Shown here one piece after another: positions 26,311-34,698 of a stretch of DNA of 64,000 nucleotides (positions are counted from its first letter, which is position 1; every line of letters begins with the position of its first letter). Location of the stretch: assembly GCA_021734255.1 (NCBI GenBank), contig JAIPJM010000013.1, forward strand, positions 1-64,000, read 5' to 3'. The notes below the pieces were generated by a model. That model had not been told where the DNA came from and did no database searches. It saw only the letters and a list, made by a program, of their open reading frames with translations. Both the position numbers and the translations under genes were made by a program. Source of the stretch: Fidelibacterota bacterium (GTDB taxonomy: Bacteria > Fidelibacterota > UBA8477 > JABMPR01).

Positions 26311-26327
26311 ATTAAAATATATTTAAT
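26311..26327. promoter_or_regulatory. Candidate operator upstream of the amino-acid catabolic operon
   Basis: A perfect inverted repeat ATTAAA-ATATA-TTTAAT lies within a very AT-rich 60-bp stretch, about 30 bp before the XRE-cupin start. It is placed as expected for an operator or promoter, but such symmetry can arise by chance in AT-rich DNA. Confidence 0.3.
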
Positions 26328-26393
26328 TAATTCAGCATTGCAGTTTTTTTTGCCTGGCAAACGGGGAATCTTGAACAAGGATCTGGGGGAGAA

Positions 26394-27593
26394 CTAAGGC
26401 AGGCTGGAAATAATAGCGTCCGTCATTTCGCTGGTGCTGGAGGCCCCTTGCTGGAGCACATCTTCAGAACCAGCTAGTTTCGACATATCATAGGTTCTGA
26501 CCTTGCCGGCGGCTATGACTCGGGCTATCGCCTGACGGATATGCGTGGCTTTCTCTTCCTCACCCAGGTGTTCAAGCATCATACAACTTGATTCAATCAT
26601 GGCGATGGGGTTAACAATAGGGGTCTGAAAGTCAGCATATTTTGGCGCGCTGCCGTGGGTGGGTTCAAAGACAGCAACACCCGTATCTGGATTGAATTGG
26701 GCACTGCTGGCAAAACCCAACCCTCCGATCAGACCAGCAAAGCCATCAGACACAATATCGCCGAACATGTTCCCTGCGACGATAACACCATAATCCTCAG
26801 GGTTTTTCGTGAGCCACATCATTTGTGCATCAATATTGGTATTCCACAACTCAATTTCGGGATATGTTTCTACTTGAAGTTTTTTAGCCATTTCGTACAT
26901 CATCCCTGATGTTTCCCGGATCACATTGGGCTTCTCACATAGGGTGACCGAGGCATAGTTGCGCTTCCTGGCATACTCAAATGCTGCACCTAGTATTCTC
27001 TGGGTTGCTTTCCTGGTAAAAATTCGACTGGAGATCGCCAGCTCCTCTTTAGGAACATTCCCGAAGTTCTTACGAAAGGCCGGGTGGCTGAAAAAAGCAG
27101 CATAAACGTCGTCTGGCGGATCACGCCATTCCACGCCCCCATAGAGGCCTTCTGTGTTTTGCCTGAAGATAGCAACGTCTATTGCAGGCTCTTCGATGAT
27201 CTCTCCTCGACCACGTCGAATAAAATTAAGCGGGTTGCCCTTGTAACTTCTGCAGGGGCGAAGACAGATATCCAGACCAAAATACTGACGCAAGCCGACA
27301 ATGGGGCTGGAGTATATCAGGTTCTGTTTGACCAGTTCAGGTGATAATTCCTTCTGTGCATCAACTTTGGGTTTGGAGGTGATCGCACCAAAGAGGGCGA
27401 CCTTGTGCTCACTGATCAGGTCAAGGGTTCGCTGCGGGAGGGCATTGCCTTCGGAGCGCCAGAATTCCCATCCGATATCACCCAGCACGTATTCAGCATT
27501 AAAACCAACCGCATCCAAAACCCTGATCGCTTCAGCCAGAACCACTTTACCGATCCCATCTCCGGGAAGCACAACGATGGTCCAATTGCTCAT
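26394..27593 (-). CDS. Isocitrate/isopropylmalate dehydrogenase-family enzyme (isocitrate or homoisocitrate dehydrogenase)
   Basis: 399 residues. A beta-decarboxylating dehydrogenase: LPGDGIGK at the N terminus, LRPCRSYKG and FRQNTEGLYGGVEW for substrate binding, GNMFGDIVSDGFAGLIGGLG with the metal-binding Asp residues, and FEPTHGSAPKYA at the cofactor site. The family includes isocitrate, homoisocitrate and isopropylmalate dehydrogenases. The absence of leu genes and the aconitase/homoaconitase-type gene three genes upstream make isocitrate or homoisocitrate the likely substrate. Its start overlaps the HAD gene stop (ATGA). Confidence 0.85.
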   Translation of the reverse strand: MSNWTIVVLPGDGIGKVVLAEAIRVLDAVGFNAEYVLGDIGWEFWRSEGNALPQRTLDLISEHKVALFGAITSKPKVDAQKELSPELVKQNLIYSSPIVGLRQYFGLDICLRPCRSYKGNPLNFIRRGRGEIIEEPAIDVAIFRQNTEGLYGGVEWRDPPDDVYAAFFSHPAFRKNFGNVPKEELAISSRIFTRKATQRILGAAFEYARKRNYASVTLCEKPNVIRETSGMMYEMAKKLQVETYPEIELWNTNIDAQMMWLTKNPEDYGVIVAGNMFGDIVSDGFAGLIGGLGFASSAQFNPDTGVAVFEPTHGSAPKYADFQTPIVNPIAMIESSCMMLEHLGEEEKATHIRQAIARVIAAGKVRTYDMSKLAGSEDVLQQGASSTSEMTDAIISSLP

Positions 27594-28243
27594 TCAGAGT
27601 TTTCCTGTTTCACATAGTCAGCGACCATTCGTATGGAATCCAGAATGACAGCACCCGTTGCTTCCAGAGTCTCCCGCCTCTGATGGCCGCCTGGGATTAA
27701 AACACAATCAACTCCAATGGCTTCGGCGACCTCGTGATCATGATCAGTGTCACCGACGAATAGCACATCTTGTGTATCCATTTGGAGCTCATTCATCCAG
27801 CGAATACCATTGTCCACCTTGCTGTGAGCATAATGATTATCCAGGCCAACGATGCCTAGAAAGACCTCAGTCAAACCAAAGTGTGTCACCAACTCGTCCA
27901 ATGTATTCTGCTTATAGGCCGAGAGGATGGAATGGCTAACCCCAAGCTCCTTTAGGCTTGTCAAAACCGTTTCAACACCTTCATGGAGCGCAACATCATA
28001 CTTATGTGCTTCATATCCGTCAATAAATTCCGTTCCCACCTTTTCAAAGGTCTCATCCACAAAGTCAAAACCGAGGCGCCGATAATAGTCAATGACTGGA
28101 AACCCGAATATTGACTGGTAATGGTCAAGATCAATGGTGGGCATATTGCGTTTCGACAGGGTTTCATTGATGACCATGACAGCCATCCAGGAGTCATCCA
28201 GGAGTGTGCCATTCCAGTCCCATATAATATGTTTATAGCGCAA
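27590..28243 (-). CDS. HAD-superfamily phosphatase, phosphoglycolate phosphatase-like
   Basis: About 217 residues. Motif I is DWNGTLLDD (nucleophile Asp), motif II SILSAYKQNT, and motif III/IV VLFVGDTDHDHEVA, with an alpha-helical cap between. PGP-like members dephosphorylate 2-phosphoglycolate and other small phosphates; the substrate is not determinable here. The frame runs upstream to 28294 into the cation-efflux gene. A TTG at 28243, just after that gene's stop and directly before RYKHIIWDWNG, is the more sensible start, though without a strong ribosome site. It overlaps the next gene by 4 bp. Confidence 0.83.
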   Translation of the reverse strand: MRYKHIIWDWNGTLLDDSWMAVMVINETLSKRNMPTIDLDHYQSIFGFPVIDYYRRLGFDFVDETFEKVGTEFIDGYEAHKYDVALHEGVETVLTSLKELGVSHSILSAYKQNTLDELVTHFGLTEVFLGIVGLDNHYAHSKVDNGIRWMNELQMDTQDVLFVGDTDHDHEVAEAIGVDCVLIPGGHQRRETLEATGAVILDSIRMVADYVKQENSE

Positions 28244-28256
28244 TAGATTTACCGGG

Positions 28257-29435
28257 TCAGGACATCTGCGTCTTGAATTCAAGTATGACCCCAACGTCAG
28301 GGAACGCTAGGCCCAAGCGTTTCTTGAGAGCTGTCTCCAGTTCTTTGGTTTTTTTACAGTCAGGTGGAACGGGAAGCTCAAACAGAACTGCTTCCAGAGG
28401 ATCCTTGCCAACAACTCGCAGATCCTGCACCGTGAAGTCACTACCAAACTTTGCCAGTTCAGACTCAATAACGTCTAACACCTCATTGACCACCTTTCCA
28501 GAGACCGCGACCGGGTCTGTGTGGGTTACGACCTCTGCATCCATTTCATGGACTAATTTGTGCTCCACATTATCTGCAATATTATGGGCAATGGCGGGGG
28601 CGGTCTCTTCGTCGATCTCAACGTGAAGGGAAATAAATCGCTGCTCTCCATATTGATGAACCACCACGTCGTGTACCCTCCGTGCACCTGGAACAGAGAC
28701 TGCAATTTCAGAGATGGTTTCAATGAGTTCAGGCGATGCTGGTTTCCCCAACAATTCATCGATGGCGTCTCTGGCAATATCATAGGCTGAATGGAGGATC
28801 ATAATGCCGACGAAAAGCCCCATAATACCATCGATATTTGCTAATCCATAATAGGACCCAATCAGACCGCCAATGACAAGAATAGTCGTATACACATCAC
28901 TTTTATGGTGAACGGCATCACCCCTCAGCGCATCAGAATCGATCAAATCTCCTAGCTGATAAGCAAAATACGCCATCCAGGCCTTTCCCGCAGCTGTCAG
29001 GCTCACAATACCAATAAAGACCCAATCCAGTTGTGAGATGTCAATGTCACTCTCTGAGAAGAACAGGCGGTCTACCGCCCCCTTCATGAACTCGAAAGCG
29101 ACCACGGCCATGAGAATGGCAATTGTCAGCGTTGCAATTACCTCTGCCCGGCCATGTCCAAAAGGGTGTTCCTTATCTGCAGGTTTCTGAGCAACCTTGA
29201 AACCAAAGATGACGACAATGGATGTAGCCACATCTGACAGGGTGTGAAACGCATCGGCAATGAGTGCTAAACTATTGATCATCCAGCCAAAAATGATCTT
29301 TACAACAAAGAGGATGAAGTTGCCCAAAATGGACACCCACCCTTCTAGAATTCCAACATGACCCCGAAACTCTGGGCTACCTGTTTTGATCCCAGCTGGT
29401 TGCGTCTTCTCAACAAGAAAGCTTGTTATCCCCAT
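28257..29435 (-). CDS. Cation diffusion facilitator (CDF) family transporter
   Basis: 392 residues. Six membrane helices span about residues 30-230, with the CDF metal-site signatures IADAFHTLSDVATS in helix 2 and DAVHHKSDVYTT in helix 5, and the histidine-bearing KEHPFGHGRAE loop. The C-terminal cytoplasmic ferredoxin-like domain (PELIETISEIAVSVPGARRV...) runs longer than usual, with about 80 extra residues. CDF proteins export Zn, Fe, Mn, Co or Ni by proton antiport; the metal is not told by eye. It starts 1 bp after the aconitase-family stop, an odd functional pairing unless it serves iron handling. Confidence 0.92.
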   Translation of the reverse strand: MGITSFLVEKTQPAGIKTGSPEFRGHVGILEGWVSILGNFILFVVKIIFGWMINSLALIADAFHTLSDVATSIVVIFGFKVAQKPADKEHPFGHGRAEVIATLTIAILMAVVAFEFMKGAVDRLFFSESDIDISQLDWVFIGIVSLTAAGKAWMAYFAYQLGDLIDSDALRGDAVHHKSDVYTTILVIGGLIGSYYGLANIDGIMGLFVGIMILHSAYDIARDAIDELLGKPASPELIETISEIAVSVPGARRVHDVVVHQYGEQRFISLHVEIDEETAPAIAHNIADNVEHKLVHEMDAEVVTHTDPVAVSGKVVNEVLDVIESELAKFGSDFTVQDLRVVGKDPLEAVLFELPVPPDCKKTKELETALKKRLGLAFPDVGVILEFKTQMS

Positions 29436-29436
29436 A

Positions 29437-31374
29437 CTAAAGCCTCTCCTTAACCCAATTCTCCAACCCGCCTGCCAGTATCAGCTCTTGTGCAGCTTTA
29501 CCCAGAGGTTGAAATGTGAATGTCTGGTCATTGTGATGAATGGATGTATGTTCAAAATTTACTGTTGTTCCTATTCCTGTGTCTACTGTGAGTTTATGCC
29601 GCCCATGGCTTTCAACAAGATAATTCACAAATTCTGGAGACTCTAATATGATAAACCCATTATTTAGTGCATTGCGTTTATAGGTCTCGTTAAAAGATCC
29701 GGCAATAAGTAGCGAAACACCGGCATGCTTGAAGGCTGTAGCCGCTTGCTCGCGGGAGCTACCGGTACCAAAATTGAATCCGCCTACCAGGAGAGTCCCC
29801 TTCCTGACCAGATCACGAAACGACTCATCATAATTCTGCATCACCACTTCAGCTTCTTCTTCAGGCGTGAGATCATCACGATAGGTGTAGCTGCCTGGGA
29901 AAATGCCATCCGTATTAAGATTATCCTGGTGACAAAACAGTGTGGACCCGCTTACTTCACTGGGAAAACCCGGCAATAACTCAACTTCCGCAGGTATCCC
30001 CGTTGTTTTCTGGATCAGCTTGACCCGTCCCTTTGGAATTTGGTCCTCGTAGGCGAGGTGTGATACCAGTTTACCCGCAACGGCCGATGCAGCCACAACG
30101 GCGGGAGATGCCAGATAGACCTGAGCATCCTTGGAGCCCATCCTGCCTTTGAAATTGCGGTTGGTTGCCGAGATCCCAACCTCTCCATCTTCTACGAGAC
30201 CTACTCCCAGCCCGATACAGGGTCCACAACCAGAGGGTAAAACCTTTGCACCGGCTTCAACTAAAATCTGCCAGTCTCCCCTCCGCTTGCTTTCTGCTTC
30301 AACTTCACTGGATGCCGCCGCAACATAAAAGTCAACACCTCCGGCTACACGTTGGCCTTTCAACACGCCAGCTGCTTCAGCCAGGTCTTCAACCCGGCTA
30401 TTCACACATGAGAGGAGATATGCTTTCTGAATACTGATATCTTTTTTTCCCAGCAGGCCAGCAGAATGTATGGTCTTCACATGATCGGGGCCAGCCACCA
30501 GGGGCGTGATCGTCTCAAGATCCAGTTCGAGTTCTTTTGCATAGACCGCATCTGGATCAGCAAAGGGTGCCTCATGTTTCAGCACAGCGATCCGGTCAAT
30601 GTTCATACGGGTGTGAGTTTCCGCTCCAGTTCCCTCCATTGACACAGCTCTCGATTCCAGCCAGCTGTAGGTGATCGCATCCACAGGAAAGACACCTGCT
30701 CGGGCACCCCATTCTGTGGTCATGTTAGCAATAGTCAGCCTTTGTTCCAATGAGAGGTCCTGTAGACCATCTCCAGCAAATTCAACGGCATGGTTTAGCA
30801 CCTCATCATGATTAAAAAGGCCAGTTAAAGCAATGATGACGTCCTTGCCACTTACGCCCGGTCGCAAACGACCATGCAGATAGACCCTGACGACCGGCGG
30901 TACTTGCCACCAGATCTTGCCCGTTGCCCAGACAGCAGCTGCATCTGTTCTCACAACAGGCGTCCCCAAAGCGCCCAGACCACCGTACATATTGGCATGA
31001 CTATCGGAAGCAACCACCAGGTCACCTGGCCAGGCATAGCCTTCTTCACACATGATCTGGTGTCCAATCCCCCGGCCAGCAGGGTAAAAATCGACCCCGT
31101 TCTTTTTGGCAAAAGCTTCAATGGCGGCATATTTGTTGCGTGTCTGACTGCTTTGGTCCTGAATATTATGATCCAAGGCGAATACTGCTTGACGATCATC
31201 TTTTATTGCTGAGCAGCCCATTTGCTTGAATTTTTTCATAATGGCAGAGGTGTTATCATGGGTCAGAATGTGTGCCGGCCTGATGGTCACATAGTCACCA
31301 CTCTGGAGTATCTGCCCAGGCTCCAGATCTACAGCAAACTTCTGTACGATCTTCTCTATCAGGGTTTGTACCAT
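29437..31374 (-). CDS. Aconitase-family hydro-lyase (aconitate hydratase or homoaconitase)
   Basis: 645 residues. The aconitase core is present: SDSHANMYGGLGALG, VNSRVEDLAEA and PSGCGPCIGLG (Cys ligands of the 4Fe-4S cluster). A C-terminal swivel domain has GSSREQAATAFKHAGVSLLIAGSF. The stretch WATGKIWWQVPPVVRV and the size recall fungal-type homoaconitase as well as short bacterial aconitases. It would isomerise citrate or homocitrate to its iso-form, and the dehydrogenase at 26394-27593 in the same transcript would be the next step. Whether this serves the TCA cycle or an aminoadipate-type pathway is not decided by sequence alone. Confidence 0.87.
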   Translation of the reverse strand: MVQTLIEKIVQKFAVDLEPGQILQSGDYVTIRPAHILTHDNTSAIMKKFKQMGCSAIKDDRQAVFALDHNIQDQSSQTRNKYAAIEAFAKKNGVDFYPAGRGIGHQIMCEEGYAWPGDLVVASDSHANMYGGLGALGTPVVRTDAAAVWATGKIWWQVPPVVRVYLHGRLRPGVSGKDVIIALTGLFNHDEVLNHAVEFAGDGLQDLSLEQRLTIANMTTEWGARAGVFPVDAITYSWLESRAVSMEGTGAETHTRMNIDRIAVLKHEAPFADPDAVYAKELELDLETITPLVAGPDHVKTIHSAGLLGKKDISIQKAYLLSCVNSRVEDLAEAAGVLKGQRVAGGVDFYVAAASSEVEAESKRRGDWQILVEAGAKVLPSGCGPCIGLGVGLVEDGEVGISATNRNFKGRMGSKDAQVYLASPAVVAASAVAGKLVSHLAYEDQIPKGRVKLIQKTTGIPAEVELLPGFPSEVSGSTLFCHQDNLNTDGIFPGSYTYRDDLTPEEEAEVVMQNYDESFRDLVRKGTLLVGGFNFGTGSSREQAATAFKHAGVSLLIAGSFNETYKRNALNNGFIILESPEFVNYLVESHGRHKLTVDTGIGTTVNFEHTSIHHNDQTFTFQPLGKAAQELILAGGLENWVKERL

Positions 31375-31461
31375 TAAGCAATCCTCGTTTTCTTCAAATA
31401 GTGAATATACATCCCTGCTGGAATGGCTTCAATATTAACCCGCAGGATTTTGCATCCCAGA

Positions 31462-32532
31462 TTATCGTTTAAGCTGCTGGAGTATCTTCAGATTCGCCTT
31501 TGGAAAGGCAAGCTGTTTGAATTGAGAAGATGACACCCACTGATTTTCGGTTGCTGCATGCGTCTGCGCATCACCAGAGATCCAGCGACACCAATACGCT
31601 GTCATCGTTATCTTAAAATGGGTATAGGCATGCTTGATCGTGGCGATCTTATCCCCGACTTCAACCTGCAATGATGTTTCCTCAACAATTTCCCGCAGGA
31701 GCGCATCCTGGTGGCTCTCCCCTGCTTCGATCTTTCCACCGGGGAATTCCCACAATCCTCCGAGAAGCCCCTTGTCAGGTCTTTTTTGAACCAGGAACCG
31801 ACCCTCTTTTTCTATCAAGCCGATCACAATATCGTAGTGGGGTATTGGTTTTTTTCCAGCTCTCACGGGGAATGCTTCCATGCGAGCATATTTTCGGGCT
31901 GCGCAAGCCGAGGCCAGGGGACACTCCTGACAGCGGGGTCGTTTCGGTGTACAGACTACCCGCCCCAGATCCATGAGGGCCTGATTGAACACACCGGGCC
32001 GGTCTCTGGAAATTATCGATTGTAATTCCTTCAGTATTAATCTTTTCGTTTTTGTTTTGCTGATGTCCGCAGTGATCATTTTCAGACGGGAATAAACACG
32101 CAGTACATTACCATCGATCAATGCCACCGGTTCACCAAATGCCAGGCTTGCAATTGAAGCGGCTGTGTACTCACCAATACCAGGCAACTTCAGCCATGAA
32201 TCAAACGAATTGGGTAGGCTCCCACCCAATTCATTCATAACCAGTCGTGCAGCTGCGTGTAGATTTCTCGCCCGGGAGTAATACCCTAACCCTTCCCAGT
32301 GTTTAAGCACATCATCCTGGTCCGCCTGGGCCAGAGATGCTACATCTGGATATTTAGCCATCCATTTTTCATAATACGGCCAAACCGTAGCAACCTGCGT
32401 CTGCTGGAGCATGATCTCTGCAATCCAGATGGCATAAGGATCTTTGTCGTTTCTTCCAGGAACGGGAATGCTGGCTCGCTCTTGATCAAACCAGGCCAGT
32501 AATTTTTGTACGGGGAAACGAGAGTCAGGCAA
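31462..32532 (-). CDS. mutY: A/G-specific adenine DNA glycosylase
   Basis: 356 residues. It removes adenine mispaired with 8-oxoguanine. Present are the N-terminal EIMLQQTQVATVWPYYEKW, GLGYYSRARNLH, the helix-hairpin-helix LPGIGEYTAASI, and the catalytic Asp region ALIDGNVLRVYSR. The four-Cys cluster loop is CTPKRPRCQECPLASAC. A C-terminal NUDIX-like domain (GGLWEFPGGKIEAGE) recognises 8-oxoG. Full length. It lies 9 bp after the methyltransferase-type gene. Confidence 0.96.
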   Translation of the reverse strand: MPDSRFPVQKLLAWFDQERASIPVPGRNDKDPYAIWIAEIMLQQTQVATVWPYYEKWMAKYPDVASLAQADQDDVLKHWEGLGYYSRARNLHAAARLVMNELGGSLPNSFDSWLKLPGIGEYTAASIASLAFGEPVALIDGNVLRVYSRLKMITADISKTKTKRLILKELQSIISRDRPGVFNQALMDLGRVVCTPKRPRCQECPLASACAARKYARMEAFPVRAGKKPIPHYDIVIGLIEKEGRFLVQKRPDKGLLGGLWEFPGGKIEAGESHQDALLREIVEETSLQVEVGDKIATIKHAYTHFKITMTAYWCRWISGDAQTHAATENQWVSSSQFKQLAFPKANLKILQQLKR

Positions 32533-32541
32533 CGGCTGAGA

Positions 32542-33402
32542 TCAGCTGTCGTTTTGTTCAGCCAGGGCTTTGATGTGGGTGTAATCCGAGCCACAACAGG
32601 CGCCAATAAACTCTACACCTAGCTCTTTGACTTCATTGGCCCAGCTTACAAAATCCTCAGGGGATACACGGCCGGGGTTTTTCTTTCCTTTTACAGTATG
32701 CTCTACATTCGGATAGACTAGGAGTGGAATGGAGACAGCCTCTTTCAGGTTGGTCAAAGCGACCTGAGACGACTTGAGATCAGAACAATTCACTCCGATT
32801 GCGGAAACGCCACGCTTCTCCAGGAAAACGGCCGTTTTCACCAGATCATCTCCATTGTATATCTCTCCCTCTTTGTTAAGAGCGAAAGAAACCCATACCG
32901 GTTTTTCATATCGAAGTGCTAACTCGGTTAGGCCTTTTGCTTCACGAGCAGAATTCATGGTTTCCAACAGGAGCATATCCGTTGAGTGATGCGCCAGGTT
33001 GTCTAACTGGGCATCATGCCAGGGTCGTGATATGATGTTGCCTGGAAATTCTTCCGGTCTCCAGGAGTCAGCCAGAGGGGCGATCGAGGCAGCGATCTTC
33101 ACATCCTTGCCTGATTCTTTTACTGTTTTCCAGGCCAGCCTGATGGCAAGCAGGGTGAGCGCTCGGGCTCTGGTGTGAGCGTCCACACCAGACAGACCGG
33201 CTTTATGAAGGGCATATGGCGTGGTACGGAAGGTGTTGGTCGTGATCACCTGGGCACCAGCTTCAATATTTTCTCTGTGGATCTTGACAATGTCTTCTGG
33301 ATTACTTTGGAGTACCGTCGCTGACCAGAGAGGTTCGGTCAGTTTATGACCCATTTCCTCCAGGCGGGTTCCCATGGCTGAATCCAGAATAATAATACTC
33401 AT
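32542..33402 (-). CDS. Homocysteine S-methyltransferase-family protein
   Basis: 286 residues. It begins IILDSAMGTRLEEMG, then ITTNTFRTTPYAL. It has the zinc cysteines in GVNCSD and in the C-terminal FIGACCGSDYTHI. These are the landmarks of the Zn-dependent TIM-barrel methyltransferases (MmuM/MetH N-terminal type), which use S-methylmethionine, SAM or betaine as methyl donor to homocysteine. It is stand-alone rather than fused to folate or B12 domains. The methyl donor is unknown. It is followed closely by mutY, an unrelated function. Confidence 0.88.
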   Translation of the reverse strand: MSIIILDSAMGTRLEEMGHKLTEPLWSATVLQSNPEDIVKIHRENIEAGAQVITTNTFRTTPYALHKAGLSGVDAHTRARALTLLAIRLAWKTVKESGKDVKIAASIAPLADSWRPEEFPGNIISRPWHDAQLDNLAHHSTDMLLLETMNSAREAKGLTELALRYEKPVWVSFALNKEGEIYNGDDLVKTAVFLEKRGVSAIGVNCSDLKSSQVALTNLKEAVSIPLLVYPNVEHTVKGKKNPGRVSPEDFVSWANEVKELGVEFIGACCGSDYTHIKALAEQNDS

Positions 33403-33409
33403 GAACGAA

Positions 33410-33778
33410 TTATTGCTCCATCAGCGATTGGCTAAGCTGGATGATATTTCCATCAGGATCTGTAAAGGAAGCAAATTTCGCCATACCTGGGATCTCTTCT
33501 TTATCTGTGACTTTGATCCCCTTGCCCGCTAACCAGAGTTCTGCCTTATCAAGTTTTTCAACTTCTAGTACGATGGCACCGATCGGGTTTGCATTCGTGG
33601 CCTTGACGCCATGGATGGCGATCTTGGCACCGGGGCTTATTTGAAACTCCGCCCATTTTGTATCTTCATCCTCAAGCACCAGCTCCAGCTCGAGAATATT
33701 CATATAGAATGCTTTTGCTGCTTCGAAATCGACAACAGGCACCCAGACAAGATCAAACTGTTTATACCAACTCATCAT
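33410..33778 (-). CDS. VOC / glyoxalase-fold family protein
   Basis: 122 residues, one VOC module pair: FDLVWVPVVDFEAAKAFYMNILELEL, then AEFQISPGAKIAIHG and FASFTDPDGNIIQLSQ. The DPDGN turn and terminal Gln are typical of the glyoxalase/bleomycin-resistance superfamily. Members bind a metal and act on diverse small molecules or sequester antibiotics; nothing here fixes the substrate. Closely packed (7 bp) between a HAD gene and the methyltransferase-type gene. Confidence 0.88.
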   Translation of the reverse strand: MMSWYKQFDLVWVPVVDFEAAKAFYMNILELELVLEDEDTKWAEFQISPGAKIAIHGVKATNANPIGAIVLEVEKLDKAELWLAGKGIKVTDKEEIPGMAKFASFTDPDGNIIQLSQSLMEQ

Positions 33779-33785
33779 TTGTCCT

Positions 33786-34448
33786 TCATTCGATGGTTAA
33801 AAGTTCTTCAAGTTCACCGAAGCTGTCAACAACAAAATTGGCCTCATTCAAAGTTTCCTTGGGACAACTTGTTGTAATTGCAACGGTTTGACATCCTGCT
33901 TCTTTTGCCGATCTCAAGCCAGGGGGCGAATCTTCAATCACCAGAGATCTCCCGGGGTCAATACTGAGTAGTTCACATGCTCTCAGGTAGGGGTCGGGAG
34001 CCGGCTTGTTCCGTGAAACGTCTGATGCGGTAACAATATGATCGAACTCAACCGCAAGATCTGAGTTCTCAAAAATAGCTTTCAGGAGAGGCTTGACCGT
34101 TGCTGTGACCAACGCACATTTTAACCCCTTTCGCCTGATCTTTGTGAAGAACTGTTCAAATCCATCAGTAAAGTACACCGATGTCATAAATGATTCCCAC
34201 AATAGTCGTTTCCCGTTTTCTTGCAGTTCCTCAGTGTCAGCATCTAATTCGAATGCGCTTTTAAATCGACTGTAGAACACGGCTTCTGCAATACCCCGGT
34301 TTGCATTAGAGAACGACTCGGGGACTTCAACACCATAGTGTGCCCCCAGCTTTTTTGTTGCCTGGTCGTAAACGCCTTCGCTCTGGACGACTACACCATC
34401 GAAATCAAAAAGGATAGCGTCCAAGTTATTGATGTCAGGATTACTCAA
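33786..34448 (-). CDS. HAD-superfamily hydrolase, beta-phosphoglucomutase-like
   Basis: 220 residues. Motif I is ILFDFDGVVVQSEG, motif II ALVTAT, KPAPDPYLRACELL holds the conserved Lys of motif III, and VIEDSPPGLRSAKEAG is motif IV. The cap is helical, and the VVVQSE-type start is usual for subfamily IA phosphatases and phosphomutases. It could be a sugar-phosphate phosphatase or a mutase. First gene of the transcript running to mutY. Confidence 0.87.
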   Translation of the reverse strand: MSNPDINNLDAILFDFDGVVVQSEGVYDQATKKLGAHYGVEVPESFSNANRGIAEAVFYSRFKSAFELDADTEELQENGKRLLWESFMTSVYFTDGFEQFFTKIRRKGLKCALVTATVKPLLKAIFENSDLAVEFDHIVTASDVSRNKPAPDPYLRACELLSIDPGRSLVIEDSPPGLRSAKEAGCQTVAITTSCPKETLNEANFVVDSFGELEELLTIE

Positions 34449-34641
34449 ATTGTTATTGACAGAGTGTTTGCAGGGGCAGGTTCTACTGACCGATCAATTG
34501 CTCTGTGCTGCTTTTCCTTCCTTTTTCCTCCAACTCCACTAATCGTACCTATTGTGGAAAAGGTACGATCGTGAATATAGATAGAGAATCTTAGAAAATC
34601 AGCCTGTTTGGGAAGTTTTTATAAAAAAGTTTGGCCAGATA

Positions 34642-34678
34642 AAAAAGCCACCTGCTCACATGAGTCAGGTGGCTTTTT
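34642..34678 (-). terminator. Strong Rho-independent terminator
   Basis: A perfect 13-bp stem AAAAAGCCACCTG / CAGGTGGCTTTTT with an 11-nt loop, 20 nt beyond the stop of the outer-membrane protein gene. The U-tract on the minus strand is TTTTTTATCTGG. Confidence 0.88.
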
Positions 34679-34698
34679 CAATGGTATAGATAATGTGC

